DNA from: Gemmatimonadota bacterium
Lineage (GTDB): Bacteria > Gemmatimonadota > Gemmatimonadetes > Gemmatimonadales > GWC2-71-9
DNA: 54,454 nucleotides
Direction: 5' to 3'
Assembly: GCA_025357945.1 (NCBI GenBank)
Contig: JANYLJ010000044.1
Span: forward strand, 1 to 54,454
A program made the position numbers and the translations under genes. The notes beneath the pieces were generated by a model that had not been told where the DNA came from, did not search any database, and worked only from the letters and a program-made list of their open reading frames with translations. Of the stretch, positions 1 through 7,903 are shown in pieces. How positions within the stretch are numbered: the stretch's first letter is position 1; each line of letters starts with the position of its first letter.

Positions 1-95
1 TCTTGCGGAAGTCGGTCGAGACCGCGCTCCTTCGCCACACTGGCGATCAGCGCGATCAGGTCGTGTTTGGATGGAGGTGGAGGTTGCTTGTGCAT
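1..95 (-). CDS. Possible 5' end of a gene running off the left edge
   Basis: An open minus-strand frame starts at an ATG at 95 (an upstream in-frame ATG lies at 137) and runs out of the window. The visible residues begin MHKQPPPPSKHDLIALIASV and continue as a basic amphipathic helix. I do not recognise a family from about 31 residues. The upstream extension carries a second copy of the K-Q-P-P segment, matching a 12-base direct repeat in the DNA (about 79-90 and 115-126), so the start could have been altered by a small duplication. No convincing ribosome binding site is visible. It may be a real start codon region or chance. Confidence 0.3.
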   Translation of the reverse strand, partial: MHKQPPPPSKHDLIALIASVAKERGLDRLPQ

Positions 96-137
96 CTGCG
101 AGGCTCGCATGCAAGGAGGTTGCTTGCCAAGTGTCAT

Positions 138-437
138 TGCGCGCAGGGTTCTGCACCCTAACTCTCAATTATACCGCTTGGTGCGCCCCCCGATGGCCTC
201 CTCTCGCAGCCGAATCCGGAAATGATGCCGTCGACGGAGCTAAATCGTCCACCATTTTGCACCAAGCCGCAAGCGTAACCACCTCGACCGGGGAGGGGGG
301 GGGAGGACACGGAGCGATTCCTGTCTACTAACCCCCGATGTATCCGGGCGAGCGCACCCGACAGGGAGCGTTCTTCACGCTGCAAGCTAGCTGGCGCCGC
401 TACCCGGTCCGCCGCCAGCATCCGCCGTACTCCGCTC
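138..437. other. Intergenic stretch with no gene seen
   Basis: No frame here looks like protein; the open frames are shadows or chance. It has a G-run near 294-305 and an AT-richer patch near 160-185. It lies between the end of the aminopeptidase gene and the possible leftward gene, so it probably holds the former's 3' untranslated region and the latter's promoter. I could not identify a terminator hairpin or clear promoter boxes. Confidence 0.5.
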
Positions 438-1874
438 CTAGCGCTTCGCCCTTTTCGCCATGATCGCCTCGATCTCCGCAATCTCTCTCGGCGCGGTGCT
501 GATGCGCTCCAGCCCCGTTGCCGTGATGACGTAGTCGTCCTCAATCCGCACACCAGTCATGTCGTACTTGGCCACGACCGCACGTACCTTCGCGATGAAG
601 GCCCGGTTCCGCGGCGTGTCGGGGAGCACATCGAACATCTTCGAGGAGATGTAGATCCCGGGCTCGATCGTGAAGGCATCACCCACCTGGTAGGCCGCTC
701 CCGATTGGACATAATCATGGACCGCGACGCCAAGTCCGTGGCTGATGCCGTGTATCATCCAGAAATTGGCCTGGTCGCAAGCGTGGCGCTGGGCGCAGGC
801 GACCGGCGGCGGCGGATCGTAGCTGGCATCGACACTTTCGGTAAGACCAAGTTGCGCCAACCCACGGGCGCGAACATCGTACGCAGAATCGACGCTCGCC
901 GCGCGCGGCATGCCGGGCTTGGCGTTGCGTTCGGTGGCCGCCTGCGCGTCGCGCACGAGCTGGTAGAGTTGCTTCTGCGCCACGGTGTACCGCCCGCTGA
1001 TCGGGATCACTCGCGTCACATCCGCCGCGTAGCCCTCGTACTGGGTTGCCGCATCGATCACGACGAGATCGCCCGGCCGCGCCGGCCCGCGATCGAGCAT
1101 GTAGTGCAGCAGCGTTCCGTTGGACCCCGAACCGACAATGGATCCATAGGCCGGGCGTTCACCGCCGAGTCGCAGAAACGTGGCCTCGAGTACCGCCTGC
1201 ATTTCATACTCGTGCGCCGGTTGCGGCATCATCAGCACGGCGCGATGCCCGGCGGAGCTGATCTCCGCGGCCTTCCGCAGTAGCGCGATCTCGACGTCGC
1301 TCTTGCGGGCACGGAGCTGATTCACCAGCTGATGCGCATTGCGAACGACCAACCCGGCATGCCGGGCGCTCAACGCCTTCACGAACTGCTGTCCGCGGGT
1401 CAGCGAATCGGCGCCGGCAAAATCGGCGTCCTCAAAATCGGTCAGCGCGTAGAAAGGCAGCTGGCTACCCGCGAGTGAATCCGCCATCGCAGTCAGCGCG
1501 CTCGACGAACGGGCCTGCACCGCCATGGTTCGCGCCAGCGTGGCCGTGTCGGCGCGCTGGCCGTAATAGAACGCCGTCCGCGCCGCGAGTCTGGTGACGA
1601 AGAGGGTGGTCGTCTGGTGGCCACCGCGCACGACCATCACAAACGCCGCGTCGGGTTCGTCGTATCCCGTGAGGTAGTGAAACGCGCCGAGCTGGAAGAA
1701 CCGGCTGAAGTCCGTCACCAGGGTTCGCCCGCCGAAAGCGATCACCACGCCGCTGTCGATCCGGGCGGCGAGGGCATCCCGGCGCGCGGCATACTCGGCG
1801 GTCGGGATCTGGGCACCGAGTGGTGCCGTCAATCCCGCGAGCGCGATGCACCAGAGCAACGATTTGCTAGCCAT
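438..1874 (-). CDS. Exported Xaa-Pro aminopeptidase (peptidase family M24)
   Basis: Predicted metallopeptidase that removes an N-terminal residue preceding proline, probably acting in the periplasm on peptides. Residues 1-21 form a signal peptide ending GLTAPLGAQ. Residues about 22-180 resemble the aminopeptidase P N-terminal domain and 190-470 the pita-bread catalytic domain. The five metal ligands of the M24 family are visible: D274 and D285 (VVIDAAT, AADVTRV), H379 (HGISHGLG), E404 (FTIEPG) and E445 (VRIEDD). The length of 478 is normal for the family. Its ATG overlaps the last 8 bases of the symporter gene upstream, so the two are probably cotranscribed and translationally coupled. That would pair carboxylate or amino-acid uptake with peptide breakdown. 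The family call is firm; the export location rests on the signal peptide. Confidence 0.94.
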   Translation of the reverse strand: MASKSLLWCIALAGLTAPLGAQIPTAEYAARRDALAARIDSGVVIAFGGRTLVTDFSRFFQLGAFHYLTGYDEPDAAFVMVVRGGHQTTTLFVTRLAARTAFYYGQRADTATLARTMAVQARSSSALTAMADSLAGSQLPFYALTDFEDADFAGADSLTRGQQFVKALSARHAGLVVRNAHQLVNQLRARKSDVEIALLRKAAEISSAGHRAVLMMPQPAHEYEMQAVLEATFLRLGGERPAYGSIVGSGSNGTLLHYMLDRGPARPGDLVVIDAATQYEGYAADVTRVIPISGRYTVAQKQLYQLVRDAQAATERNAKPGMPRAASVDSAYDVRARGLAQLGLTESVDASYDPPPPVACAQRHACDQANFWMIHGISHGLGVAVHDYVQSGAAYQVGDAFTIEPGIYISSKMFDVLPDTPRNRAFIAKVRAVVAKYDMTGVRIEDDYVITATGLERISTAPREIAEIEAIMAKRAKR

Positions 1875-3126
1875 AGGTCAGTTCCTTCTCTGCTGGTGGA
1901 TGGATAAACGCATTCTCACTCCTGGCGATCACGACTGTCGCGACCGCATTGCCAATCACGTTGGTGATCGCCCGCGCCTCGCTCATGAATCGGTCGACGC
2001 CCAGCACAAGGGCGACACCTTCGATCGGCACCACCCGGAGTGCTGACAGCGTGCTCGCCAGGACGATGAATCCCGAACCGGTTACGCCAGCAGCGCCCTT
2101 CGAGGTGATCATCAGGATGGCGAGGACGCTCAGTTGTTGCGCGAGCGAAAGGTGAACGCCGTACGCCTGGGCAATGAAGAGCGTCGCCATCGAAAGGTAA
2201 ATCGAGGTGCCGTCGAGGTTGAACGAGTATCCGGCGGGAACCACCAGACCCACCACCGCACGCCCGCACCCGTATCGCTCCAGCTTGTCGATGAGCCGGG
2301 GGAGCACGGCTTCGCTCGAGGCGGTCCCGAGGACGACCATGATTTCATCGCGGATGTACACCAGCAGCTTCCACAGCGAGAAGCCGAACGCGCGCGCGAC
2401 AAGATTGAGCACCACGAAGATGAACACGGCCATCGTGAGGTACACGCAGAGCATCAGGCGACCGAGCGTGAGCAGCGAACCGAGGCCGAAGTTCCCCACC
2501 GTGAACGCCATCGCGCCGAATGCACCGATCGGAGCAACCCGCATCACGATCGCGACAATCTTGAAGAAGATGACTTCCAGGTACTCCAGCCCGCGCACGA
2601 CGGGCTGTCCAACGTCGCCGAGCGAGGCGACCGCGACACCGAAGAGCACCGAAAAGAACACCACCTGGAGGATCTCGCCCTGGGCGAAGGCCCCGATCAC
2701 GCTCGACGGGACGATGTGCGCCAGGAAGTCTACCAGCGAAAGCTTCGCGGCCGACGTGGTGTACTGCGTCACGTCCGCCAGCGGAATCCGCGTGGCGTCG
2801 ATGCCTGCCCCCGGACGTACGACGTTCATGACGATCAAGCCGATCGCCAGCGCGAACGTGGTCACGATTTCGAAGTAGATCAGCGCCTTGAGGCCCACCC
2901 GGCCGACGCGCTTGAGGTCGCCGGTTCTGGCGATGCCGAGCACGACGGTGAGAAAGATCACCGGCGTGATGACCATCTTGACGAGGTTGATGAACGTGTC
3001 GCCCAACGGCCGCATCCTGGCGGCGGTCGCGGGTGCGAGCGCGCCGAGCAGCGCGCCGCACCCGATGGCGACGAGGACCTGGACGGTGAGGTTACGGCTG
3101 AGTCGGCGGATCCGGGCCTCGAACAG
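1867..3126 (-). CDS. Sodium/proton dicarboxylate or glutamate symporter (DctA/GltP type)
   Basis: Inner-membrane secondary transporter of the DAACS family, which imports C4-dicarboxylates or glutamate/aspartate with sodium or protons. Family hallmarks, numbered from the ATG at 3015: serine motif TASSEAVLPR (231-240), substrate/cation motif YSFNLDGT (263-270), TSKGAAGVTGSG (304-315) and DRFMSEARAITNVIGN (341-356). These fit the DctA branch best. The start is a problem. The ATG at 3015 would remove the first transmembrane helix, yet the frame continues upstream with typical N-terminal residues (RLSRNLTVQVLVAIGCGALL). No ATG, GTG or TTG occurs there before an in-frame stop; only a CTG at 3126 is available and is used here, giving about 419 residues. 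A sequence error or a non-canonical start is possible. The substrate cannot be fixed from sequence alone. Confidence 0.9.
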   Translation of the reverse strand: MFEARIRRLSRNLTVQVLVAIGCGALLGALAPATAARMRPLGDTFINLVKMVITPVIFLTVVLGIARTGDLKRVGRVGLKALIYFEIVTTFALAIGLIVMNVVRPGAGIDATRIPLADVTQYTTSAAKLSLVDFLAHIVPSSVIGAFAQGEILQVVFFSVLFGVAVASLGDVGQPVVRGLEYLEVIFFKIVAIVMRVAPIGAFGAMAFTVGNFGLGSLLTLGRLMLCVYLTMAVFIFVVLNLVARAFGFSLWKLLVYIRDEIMVVLGTASSEAVLPRLIDKLERYGCGRAVVGLVVPAGYSFNLDGTSIYLSMATLFIAQAYGVHLSLAQQLSVLAILMITSKGAAGVTGSGFIVLASTLSALRVVPIEGVALVLGVDRFMSEARAITNVIGNAVATVVIARSENAFIHPPAEKELTYG

Positions 3127-3180
3127 GGGGACCCGGAAGACTAGGCGACCAACTCACCCCCGACAACCTTCACCCGGCCG

Positions 3181-4302
3181 CTATCGCGCGCCGAACATCG
3201 TGATCAGCTGCAGCTCGCCGGGCTGTCTGAAGTCCGGCCCCAGCGAAATGTCCAGCAGGTAATCCTTGCTCGTCTTGTCGACCTTCGGCCACTCGCGGAT
3301 GTCGTCGGGCGCGAACAAGCCGCCGAGCACACCCATCACGCCGTGGATCGGCTCGTTCGTCTTGTTCTCGTAGACCGAGACCATGCGGTACGGATGACCG
3401 GCGCGCAGGTGCGGTCCGCGTCCCTTGATTGCCAGCAACTGGCGCGACACGCCAATCACGTCGCCCGCGGCGTTGTGCAGCGTGTGCACCCGCGCGAGCA
3501 CCTTGCCGGACTGCACGTCTTCCAGACGCATTTCCACACCGTTGTCGTGCATGTGACCGCCGGCGCCGAGCAGACGGCCGCTCACCGGCACGGTGAATTC
3601 GTATGACTTCGAACTGCCGCCGGGCGGCACATCGTACGAGTCCGGCAGGCCCGGGTGATTGTTGGCGTCCACCTTGAACGGGAGCACGGCCACTGGCCGC
3701 GGTGTCAGGTTGCGGGGTGCCGTGATCAGTTCGAAACGGAGGTTGATCCCATCAAGCTCGTGACCGGTGTCGTTGTTCCACATCAGGAAAACACCGACTT
3801 CCTGGCCGGCATCCATCGGGACGCCGATCGTTCTCGGCATCTTGATGCCGGCGGTTTCTTCGCCAATGCCGAGGACGCGTTCGGCCAACGGGTACACCAG
3901 CTGGCGCCGGTCGAAGTTGACGAACTCCATGTGATGCATGGTGCGCTGCGGCATCACCTGACCGTTCCTGTCGGTGATCGTGAGCTTGAAGCCGCGCAAC
4001 CACATATCCTGCGGCCACGGGAACCGCACCAGGGTCTGCTCCTGGTGTGCTTCGTGGCTGCCACCCATGTTGCCGCCCATCATCATCATCGGCATGTCGC
4101 CGTCCATCAGCATCGGCGGCAGTGTCCACGGTCCCGTCGTGATGACCACGTGGTGTGTGGCCGAATCAACGTTCACGTGTACCGGCGCGTGCGGTGTCGG
4201 CGGTATGGCCATCTTGACGTCGGTCACCGCCTGTGCCTTGGCGCGCGTCGCGGCAAGAGACAGGACGATGGCAAGCAGTTTCCACGGACGGGAGTGACCC
4301 AT
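3181..4302 (-). CDS. Secreted PHM-like type II copper protein, Met/His-rich
   Basis: Protein of 373 residues with a signal peptide ending ATRAKAQA. The start at 4302 is chosen because GGAG lies 7 bases upstream and the signal peptide begins there; an upstream ATG at 4410 would bury it. Two histidine signatures recall peptidylglycine alpha-hydroxylating monooxygenase (PHM) copper sites: MHHMEFVNFD in the first half and GGHMHDNG in the second. Between the signal peptide and the first domain is a run rich in Met and His (DGDMPMMMMGGNMGG, then SHEAH). From family knowledge, the two beta domains of PHM each hold one copper. The combination suggests a periplasmic copper-binding protein or copper monooxygenase, but no substrate is evident. 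Homology is recognised from motifs only, so enzymatic activity is unproven. It lies upstream of the symporter on the same strand. Confidence 0.7.
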   Translation of the reverse strand: MGHSRPWKLLAIVLSLAATRAKAQAVTDVKMAIPPTPHAPVHVNVDSATHHVVITTGPWTLPPMLMDGDMPMMMMGGNMGGSHEAHQEQTLVRFPWPQDMWLRGFKLTITDRNGQVMPQRTMHHMEFVNFDRRQLVYPLAERVLGIGEETAGIKMPRTIGVPMDAGQEVGVFLMWNNDTGHELDGINLRFELITAPRNLTPRPVAVLPFKVDANNHPGLPDSYDVPPGGSSKSYEFTVPVSGRLLGAGGHMHDNGVEMRLEDVQSGKVLARVHTLHNAAGDVIGVSRQLLAIKGRGPHLRAGHPYRMVSVYENKTNEPIHGVMGVLGGLFAPDDIREWPKVDKTSKDYLLDISLGPDFRQPGELQLITMFGAR

Positions 4303-4460
4303 TCGATCTCCGACAGCTCGTGTTGCGAGGGGAGCTCGGTCCGGCGGGGGATCCGAGGCTGCCGCAATGTCGGGCACGGCACAACGCAGGTCAAGAGCGT
4401 CACGCTTCATGACGCCTGGATGACAACTGGTATGACGAAAATTGTCGGTGTTGCGTTCGC

Positions 4461-4754
4461 CTATCGCGGTCGACCTTGCTTCAGGAAACGCTCGGCGACC
4501 TGCTCCAGCCGCTCATCGCCGTCGCCAATCGCTCGTTGCAGTATCCGTTCGACGTGCGGGCGCAATCGTGGTTCGCCCCAGCCATAGCCGGTGGCTTCTT
4601 CTGCCGTGGCAGTGTCGCCAACGCGGGCGCCGTGCAGCAGCGCGGCGGCCGCGGCCGCATCGTAGCCCGCGTCATCGCGAGGAGGCAGCGCGTACGTTGC
4701 GCGAGGCGGATCGGGTGGGTCGTCCTTTGGAGCGAACGCGCGCGACATGGTCAC
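4461..4754 (-). CDS. Small hypothetical protein coupled to a VOC-family gene
   Basis: A 97-residue frame whose ATG overlaps the stop of the VOC gene in an ATGA junction, the arrangement used by many true gene pairs here. The protein is hydrophilic and has an acidic/proline N-terminus (KDDPPDPPRATYALPP), an alanine run and a helical C-terminus (RLEQVAERFLKQ). No signal peptide or membrane segment is seen and I recognise no family. Codon usage looks like its neighbours. Function unknown; the overlap suggests it is made together with the VOC protein. Confidence 0.55.
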   Translation of the reverse strand: MTMSRAFAPKDDPPDPPRATYALPPRDDAGYDAAAAAALLHGARVGDTATAEEATGYGWGEPRLRPHVERILQRAIGDGDERLEQVAERFLKQGRPR

Positions 4755-5137
4755 CCGGCCTGGGCAAACCCGACGGTGTGGCCGCCGGGCTCGCGCACGT
4801 AGATCTCGGTGCTGCCATAAAACGTCTGATGGCGTGGCTTCACGACTGGCGCACCGGCGAGAGCCTGCTCAGTCGCATCAAAATCATCGACCGTGACAAA
4901 AAGCACGATCGAGCGTCCGTTGAGCTCGGCCGCACGCTCCGGTGCGTCGGCGATCATGCTGGCGCGCGTCTGGTACATCACCTCGATTCCGTCCTTGTCG
5001 ACGCTGGCAAAAACCAGCGACCCATCCGGGCCAGGGACCTGGTTGGTTGCGGTGAAGCCGAAGCGATCCACCCAGAACTGAAGGCACGGTTCGACCTGGT
5101 CGACGATGAGCACGGGAGTCAGCTGTTTGAGCGCCAT
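4751..5137 (-). CDS. Glyoxalase/bleomycin-resistance-like VOC protein
   Basis: A 128-residue cytoplasmic protein of the vicinal oxygen chelate superfamily. It shows the paired beta-alpha-beta-beta-beta modules: TPVLIVDQVEPCLQFWVDRF at the start and a closing EIYVREPGGHTVGFAQ strand. Such proteins act as lyases, dioxygenases or antibiotic-binding proteins. The metal ligands that would place it in a subfamily are not clear, though the C-terminal H in GGHTVGF and the E in TEIYVREP are candidates. Start ATG at 5137. The downstream small gene overlaps it by 4 bases. Specific function unknown. Confidence 0.85.
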   Translation of the reverse strand: MALKQLTPVLIVDQVEPCLQFWVDRFGFTATNQVPGPDGSLVFASVDKDGIEVMYQTRASMIADAPERAAELNGRSIVLFVTVDDFDATEQALAGAPVVKPRHQTFYGSTEIYVREPGGHTVGFAQAG

Positions 5138-5224
5138 GGGAGCCTGAATCGGACAGGGTTGAACTCAAAACGGTCGGTGTAGTTTACCGAATAGATGCCG
5201 AAATCAAACGATCGCCCGCCGACC

Positions 5225-5479
5225 TCAGGCCCGCTTGATCAACCGGATCAGGAACAGCAGGAGCATGGCGCCGATGGTGGCGACGATGATCGAGCCGATG
5301 ATCCCGCCGCCGATGCCGACGCCGAGCGTGGCAAAGAGCCAGCCGCCCAGGAAGGCGCCGATGATGCCGACCACCAGATCACCGAGCAGGCCGAAGCCGC
5401 TCCCCTTCATGATCTTGCCGGCCAGGAAACCTGAGATGATGCCGATCAACAGGAAGACGAGCAGATTTTCACCGGTCAT
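5225..5479 (-). CDS. GlsB/YeaQ/YmgE-family small membrane protein
   Basis: An 84-residue protein made almost wholly of three hydrophobic helices: LLVFLLIGIISGFLAGKI, LVVGIIGAFLGGWLFATL and IIGSIIVATIGAMLLLFLI. It carries the glycine-rich pattern of the transglycosylase-associated (GlsB/YeaQ) family and ends in basic residues (RLIKRA). Members are inner-membrane proteins linked to general stress or envelope responses; no biochemical activity is established. A purine-rich AGAGAGAG lies just upstream of the ATG. It has its own intergenic region of about 85 bases on the promoter side, so it is probably a single-gene transcript. Confidence 0.9.
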   Translation of the reverse strand: MTGENLLVFLLIGIISGFLAGKIMKGSGFGLLGDLVVGIIGAFLGGWLFATLGVGIGGGIIGSIIVATIGAMLLLFLIRLIKRA

Positions 5480-5564
5480 GGCGCACTCTCTCTGAAGGCG
5501 TGAAGCTGCGAAGGTCGGACCATGCCTCTATGGCGCTTCTATGACGATTGTCGTGCCTTTTCTG

Positions 5565-6035
5565 TCACAACTTGCGTCGCAGTTGCTGGCTGCGGGGCTT
5601 CTCGTCGAGCCATGTCACCGTGCAGGTGATCCGACCCACCTTGTGCGCGGCGAGCGCCGCCTCGGCTTCCTGCGTGGTCTGTGTGGGGTCGAGCGGGACG
5701 TACGTGAACAGCGACTCCTTGGTGCGCACGAGGTACTCGACTTCGGTCAGTGTGCGGCCGTCCGGTCCCGGGAACTTCACCTCGAACTCGCCAGACGGCG
5801 TATCGCCCTGGGCGCGCGCATCGGGCCGCAGCTTGCCGAACTCGAACCAGGCGTTCGAGATGACTGCTGTTCGCCCGGTGAGATTGCGAATCTCGAGATC
5901 GAGACGGAGCGGGAACTCGGCATCACCCTGTCGGATCCGGGTGGCGAAATTCAGGTGCCGCACGCGGGTTCGCGGGAAGAACAAGAGCTTGACGCCGACC
6001 AGCACCGAGCCGATCAGCACCACGGTCTGCGTCAT
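5565..6035 (-). CDS. Hypothetical protein with one N-terminal membrane helix
   Basis: Last gene of the pyruvate dehydrogenase/lipoate unit. From the ATG at 6035 it is 156 residues: one membrane helix (VVLIGSVLVGVKLLFF) followed by a soluble beta-rich domain (NLTGRTAVISNAWFEFGKL, FEVKFPGPDGRTLTEVEYLV). The frame stays open upstream with plausible coding residues (LVDSLKWINEHGLWE) but no ATG, GTG or TTG, so the true start may be a rarer codon such as ATT near 6095. No family recognised. The open frame extending to 6587 is not real gene sequence, because it overlaps the preceding gene in another phase. Confidence 0.65.
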   Translation of the reverse strand: MTQTVVLIGSVLVGVKLLFFPRTRVRHLNFATRIRQGDAEFPLRLDLEIRNLTGRTAVISNAWFEFGKLRPDARAQGDTPSGEFEVKFPGPDGRTLTEVEYLVRTKESLFTYVPLDPTQTTQEAEAALAAHKVGRITCTVTWLDEKPRSQQLRRKL

Positions 6036-6112
6036 TTCCCACAGGCCATGTTCGTTGATCCACTTCAGCGAATCGACGAGGTTGGTACGAATTGGAATCT
6101 CCCGGGAAAGGT

Positions 6113-6667
6113 TTATCCGTCGTCGCGTGGCACCGGCGGACGTCCCTTGCCGGCATACTGTGCTTCGATACGCGAATACAGGTCGTCGGCGCCGATGATA
6201 CCTTTCACCGATGCGATGACACCGGCGACCACATCGTCCGCCCAGTATTCGTCGGGACGATCCGCGACCGGAACGTCGAGCGATTTCTTCTGGAGGAAAT
6301 CGATCGCGGTCTGCACCCACTCCGATTGCGCAGCTGCCACGAGCGACCACGATCCCGTCGCACGCAACTCCATTTCGGCGAGGGCATCGAGGTGTTCCTT
6401 CAGTTCGCGTGCGATCGGGCCGCTGCGGAGGCGATCGGCGACCTCGGTCAGCATCGCCTTGCGTTCCGATTCCTGCGGCTCGGGCAGGGGCGCGAGATAG
6501 TGTCGCTGGTCGGCGACCATCTCGGCCAGGCGAACGCACACCGCGCGGATCGGTGGTGTCAGCTGCGGCGGTGCCTCTGACGCCCATGACCCGGCCGCCC
6601 GCAATATGGCGGCGATCTTCTCGTCTGCGGTTGCAGCGATACGGGCGAGGTCCAGCGGTTCGGCCAT
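6113..6667 (-). CDS. Hypothetical 184-residue helical protein
   Basis: The start at the ATG at 6667 lies 4 bases after the lipB stop; a longer frame reaching 6874 would overlap lipB and reads as shadow sequence. The protein is mostly helical, acidic and alanine-rich (LDLARIAATADEKIAAILRA, REHL-type helices). The C-terminal half is richer in aromatic residues and ends YAGKGRPPVPRDDG. No signal peptide, membrane helix or known motif is visible. It sits inside the pyruvate dehydrogenase/lipoate unit after lipB, so coexpression is likely. Function unknown. Confidence 0.7.
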   Translation of the reverse strand: MAEPLDLARIAATADEKIAAILRAAGSWASEAPPQLTPPIRAVCVRLAEMVADQRHYLAPLPEPQESERKAMLTEVADRLRSGPIARELKEHLDALAEMELRATGSWSLVAAAQSEWVQTAIDFLQKKSLDVPVADRPDEYWADDVVAGVIASVKGIIGADDLYSRIEAQYAGKGRPPVPRDDG

Positions 6668-6671
6668 GGCC

Positions 6672-7439
6672 CTAAGGATTTCCGGTCGGGCGAGCGATAG
6701 CAAGTGTGGCGAACGCGCCGCGCTCGTCGTGGTGCGGGCCTTGCGCGGCGAACGCTGCCATCGTAGCGGGCAATGCCCCGAGGTGAGGTTCCAATCCGAA
6801 CGCTCGGCCGAACGACGCGACCACCGCTTCCCGGGTTCGGTGCTCCAGCACAACGTCCGATTCTCCGGCATCAAGTTCGCGCCGGACGGAGGTCATGCCG
6901 ACGCCGTGGATTCCGCACGGCACGATCGAGTCGAACCAGCTGAGGTCGGCAACGACGTTGAGGGCAAAGCCGTGCAGCGTGACCCATTGCTTCACGTGGA
7001 TGCCGATGCTGGCGATCTTGCGGCCGCGCGTCCACACACCCGTCTTGCCCGGATTGCGTTCGGCCGGGATGCCGAGCTCGGCGAGTGCGTCGATCAGCGC
7101 CTGCTCGAGCCTGCGCAAGTACCAGTGCAGGTCTTCGCGGTGCTCCGACAGGTGGATGATCGGGTAGCCGACCAACTGGCCCGGACCGTGCCACGTGACA
7201 TCACCGCCGCGCTCGATCTCGACCACGTCGGCGCCGAGCGCGCGAAGCGTCTCGGCGGGGAAGGGCAGCGACGCCTCGTGCGTGCCGCGACCGAGGGTGT
7301 ACACCGGGTCGTGCTCGACCAGTAGCAGGACGTCGCGCGGGACTGAGCCGTCGATCCGGCCGAGTCGCAGCGCGCGCTGCAGCTCAAGCACGTCGTGATA
7401 CCGACGGCGGCCGAGGTCGACCACGTCGAGCGGGCGCAC
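6672..7439 (-). CDS. lipB: Lipoyl(octanoyl) transferase LipB
   Basis: Transfers the octanoyl group from acyl carrier protein to the lipoyl-domain lysine of E2 enzymes, the first step of de novo lipoylation. The protein is 255 residues. Motifs: HDPVYTLGRGTH, GGDVTWHGPGQLVGYPI, the lysine segment KIASIGIHVKQWV and the catalytic cysteine in IVPCGIHGVGMTS. A GTG start at 7439 is chosen because it overlaps the stop of the upstream membrane-protein gene by one base and gives the usual length; a much longer frame to 7973 would run through that gene. It acts with lipA at the head of the same unit, on the PdhC encoded between them. Confidence 0.97.
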   Translation of the reverse strand: MRPLDVVDLGRRRYHDVLELQRALRLGRIDGSVPRDVLLLVEHDPVYTLGRGTHEASLPFPAETLRALGADVVEIERGGDVTWHGPGQLVGYPIIHLSEHREDLHWYLRRLEQALIDALAELGIPAERNPGKTGVWTRGRKIASIGIHVKQWVTLHGFALNVVADLSWFDSIVPCGIHGVGMTSVRRELDAGESDVVLEHRTREAVVASFGRAFGLEPHLGALPATMAAFAAQGPHHDERGAFATLAIARPTGNP

Positions 7440-7903
7440 TATTGGCCGCTCACAACGGCACGCCGGCCGAGCCAGAAGGCGATGGCAAGGGAAAAGACGG
7501 CGAGCCCGATCAGGGCCATCCGGCCGATCAGTTGATCGACCATGTACGTCGCGACCATGGCGAGCGACGTGCCGCCGAGTGCGGCCACCATGGCGAGGGC
7601 GCCGCGACGGTAGGTCGACGGAATTGGTGCGAGCAACAACCATGCGCTCACACCCGTTAGCCCGAGCCCGAGCACGGCGCCGTACACCAGGAAGTTGACG
7701 TAGCCCGCGTTGGGATTGATCTGCGCGACGGATTGTGCGGTGGAGCCGGCCGCGAGTCGCGCGCCGATGAACGTGAGGATCGCGAACCACGTGACGGACG
7801 CCGCCGCCGCCGACCCCATCGACAGCATCGCCGTGCCGATGCGGTCTTCGGTCGGCGCGTCGGATGGGACCGGCGAGAACTCGGGTTCGTCGGACGGCAT
7901 CAC
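7439..7903 (-). CDS. Hypothetical four-helix membrane protein
   Basis: A 154-residue inner-membrane protein with an acidic, proline-rich N-terminus (SDEPEFSPVPSDAPTEDR) and about four hydrophobic helices: SAAAASVTWFAILTFIGARL, VNFLVYGAVLGLGLTGVSAW, GALAMVAALGGTSLAMVATY and MALIGLAVFSLAIAFWLG. No family recognised. The first start is a GTG at 7903 that overlaps the lpdA stop; an ATG at 7900 is the alternative. It lies between lpdA and lipB with overlaps on both sides, so it is translated with them. Why a membrane protein sits there is unknown. Confidence 0.75.
   Translation of the reverse strand: MMPSDEPEFSPVPSDAPTEDRIGTAMLSMGSAAAASVTWFAILTFIGARLAAGSTAQSVAQINPNAGYVNFLVYGAVLGLGLTGVSAWLLLAPIPSTYRRGALAMVAALGGTSLAMVATYMVDQLIGRMALIGLAVFSLAIAFWLGRRAVVSGQ

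Noticed and set aside
294-305. G-run in the left intergenic region as a regulatory or quadruplex element
   Set aside because: Only one run is present; other G tracts at suitable spacing are missing.
705-1283. A 192-codon plus-strand frame opposite the aminopeptidase gene
   Set aside because: It is antisense to clear M24 coding sequence, has Arg/His-rich low-complexity composition and no ribosome site.
2134-3144. A 336-codon plus-strand frame opposite the symporter
   Set aside because: Extreme charged composition (Glu/Arg/His/Asp repeats) reflects the reverse of a hydrophobic transporter gene; there is no family match.
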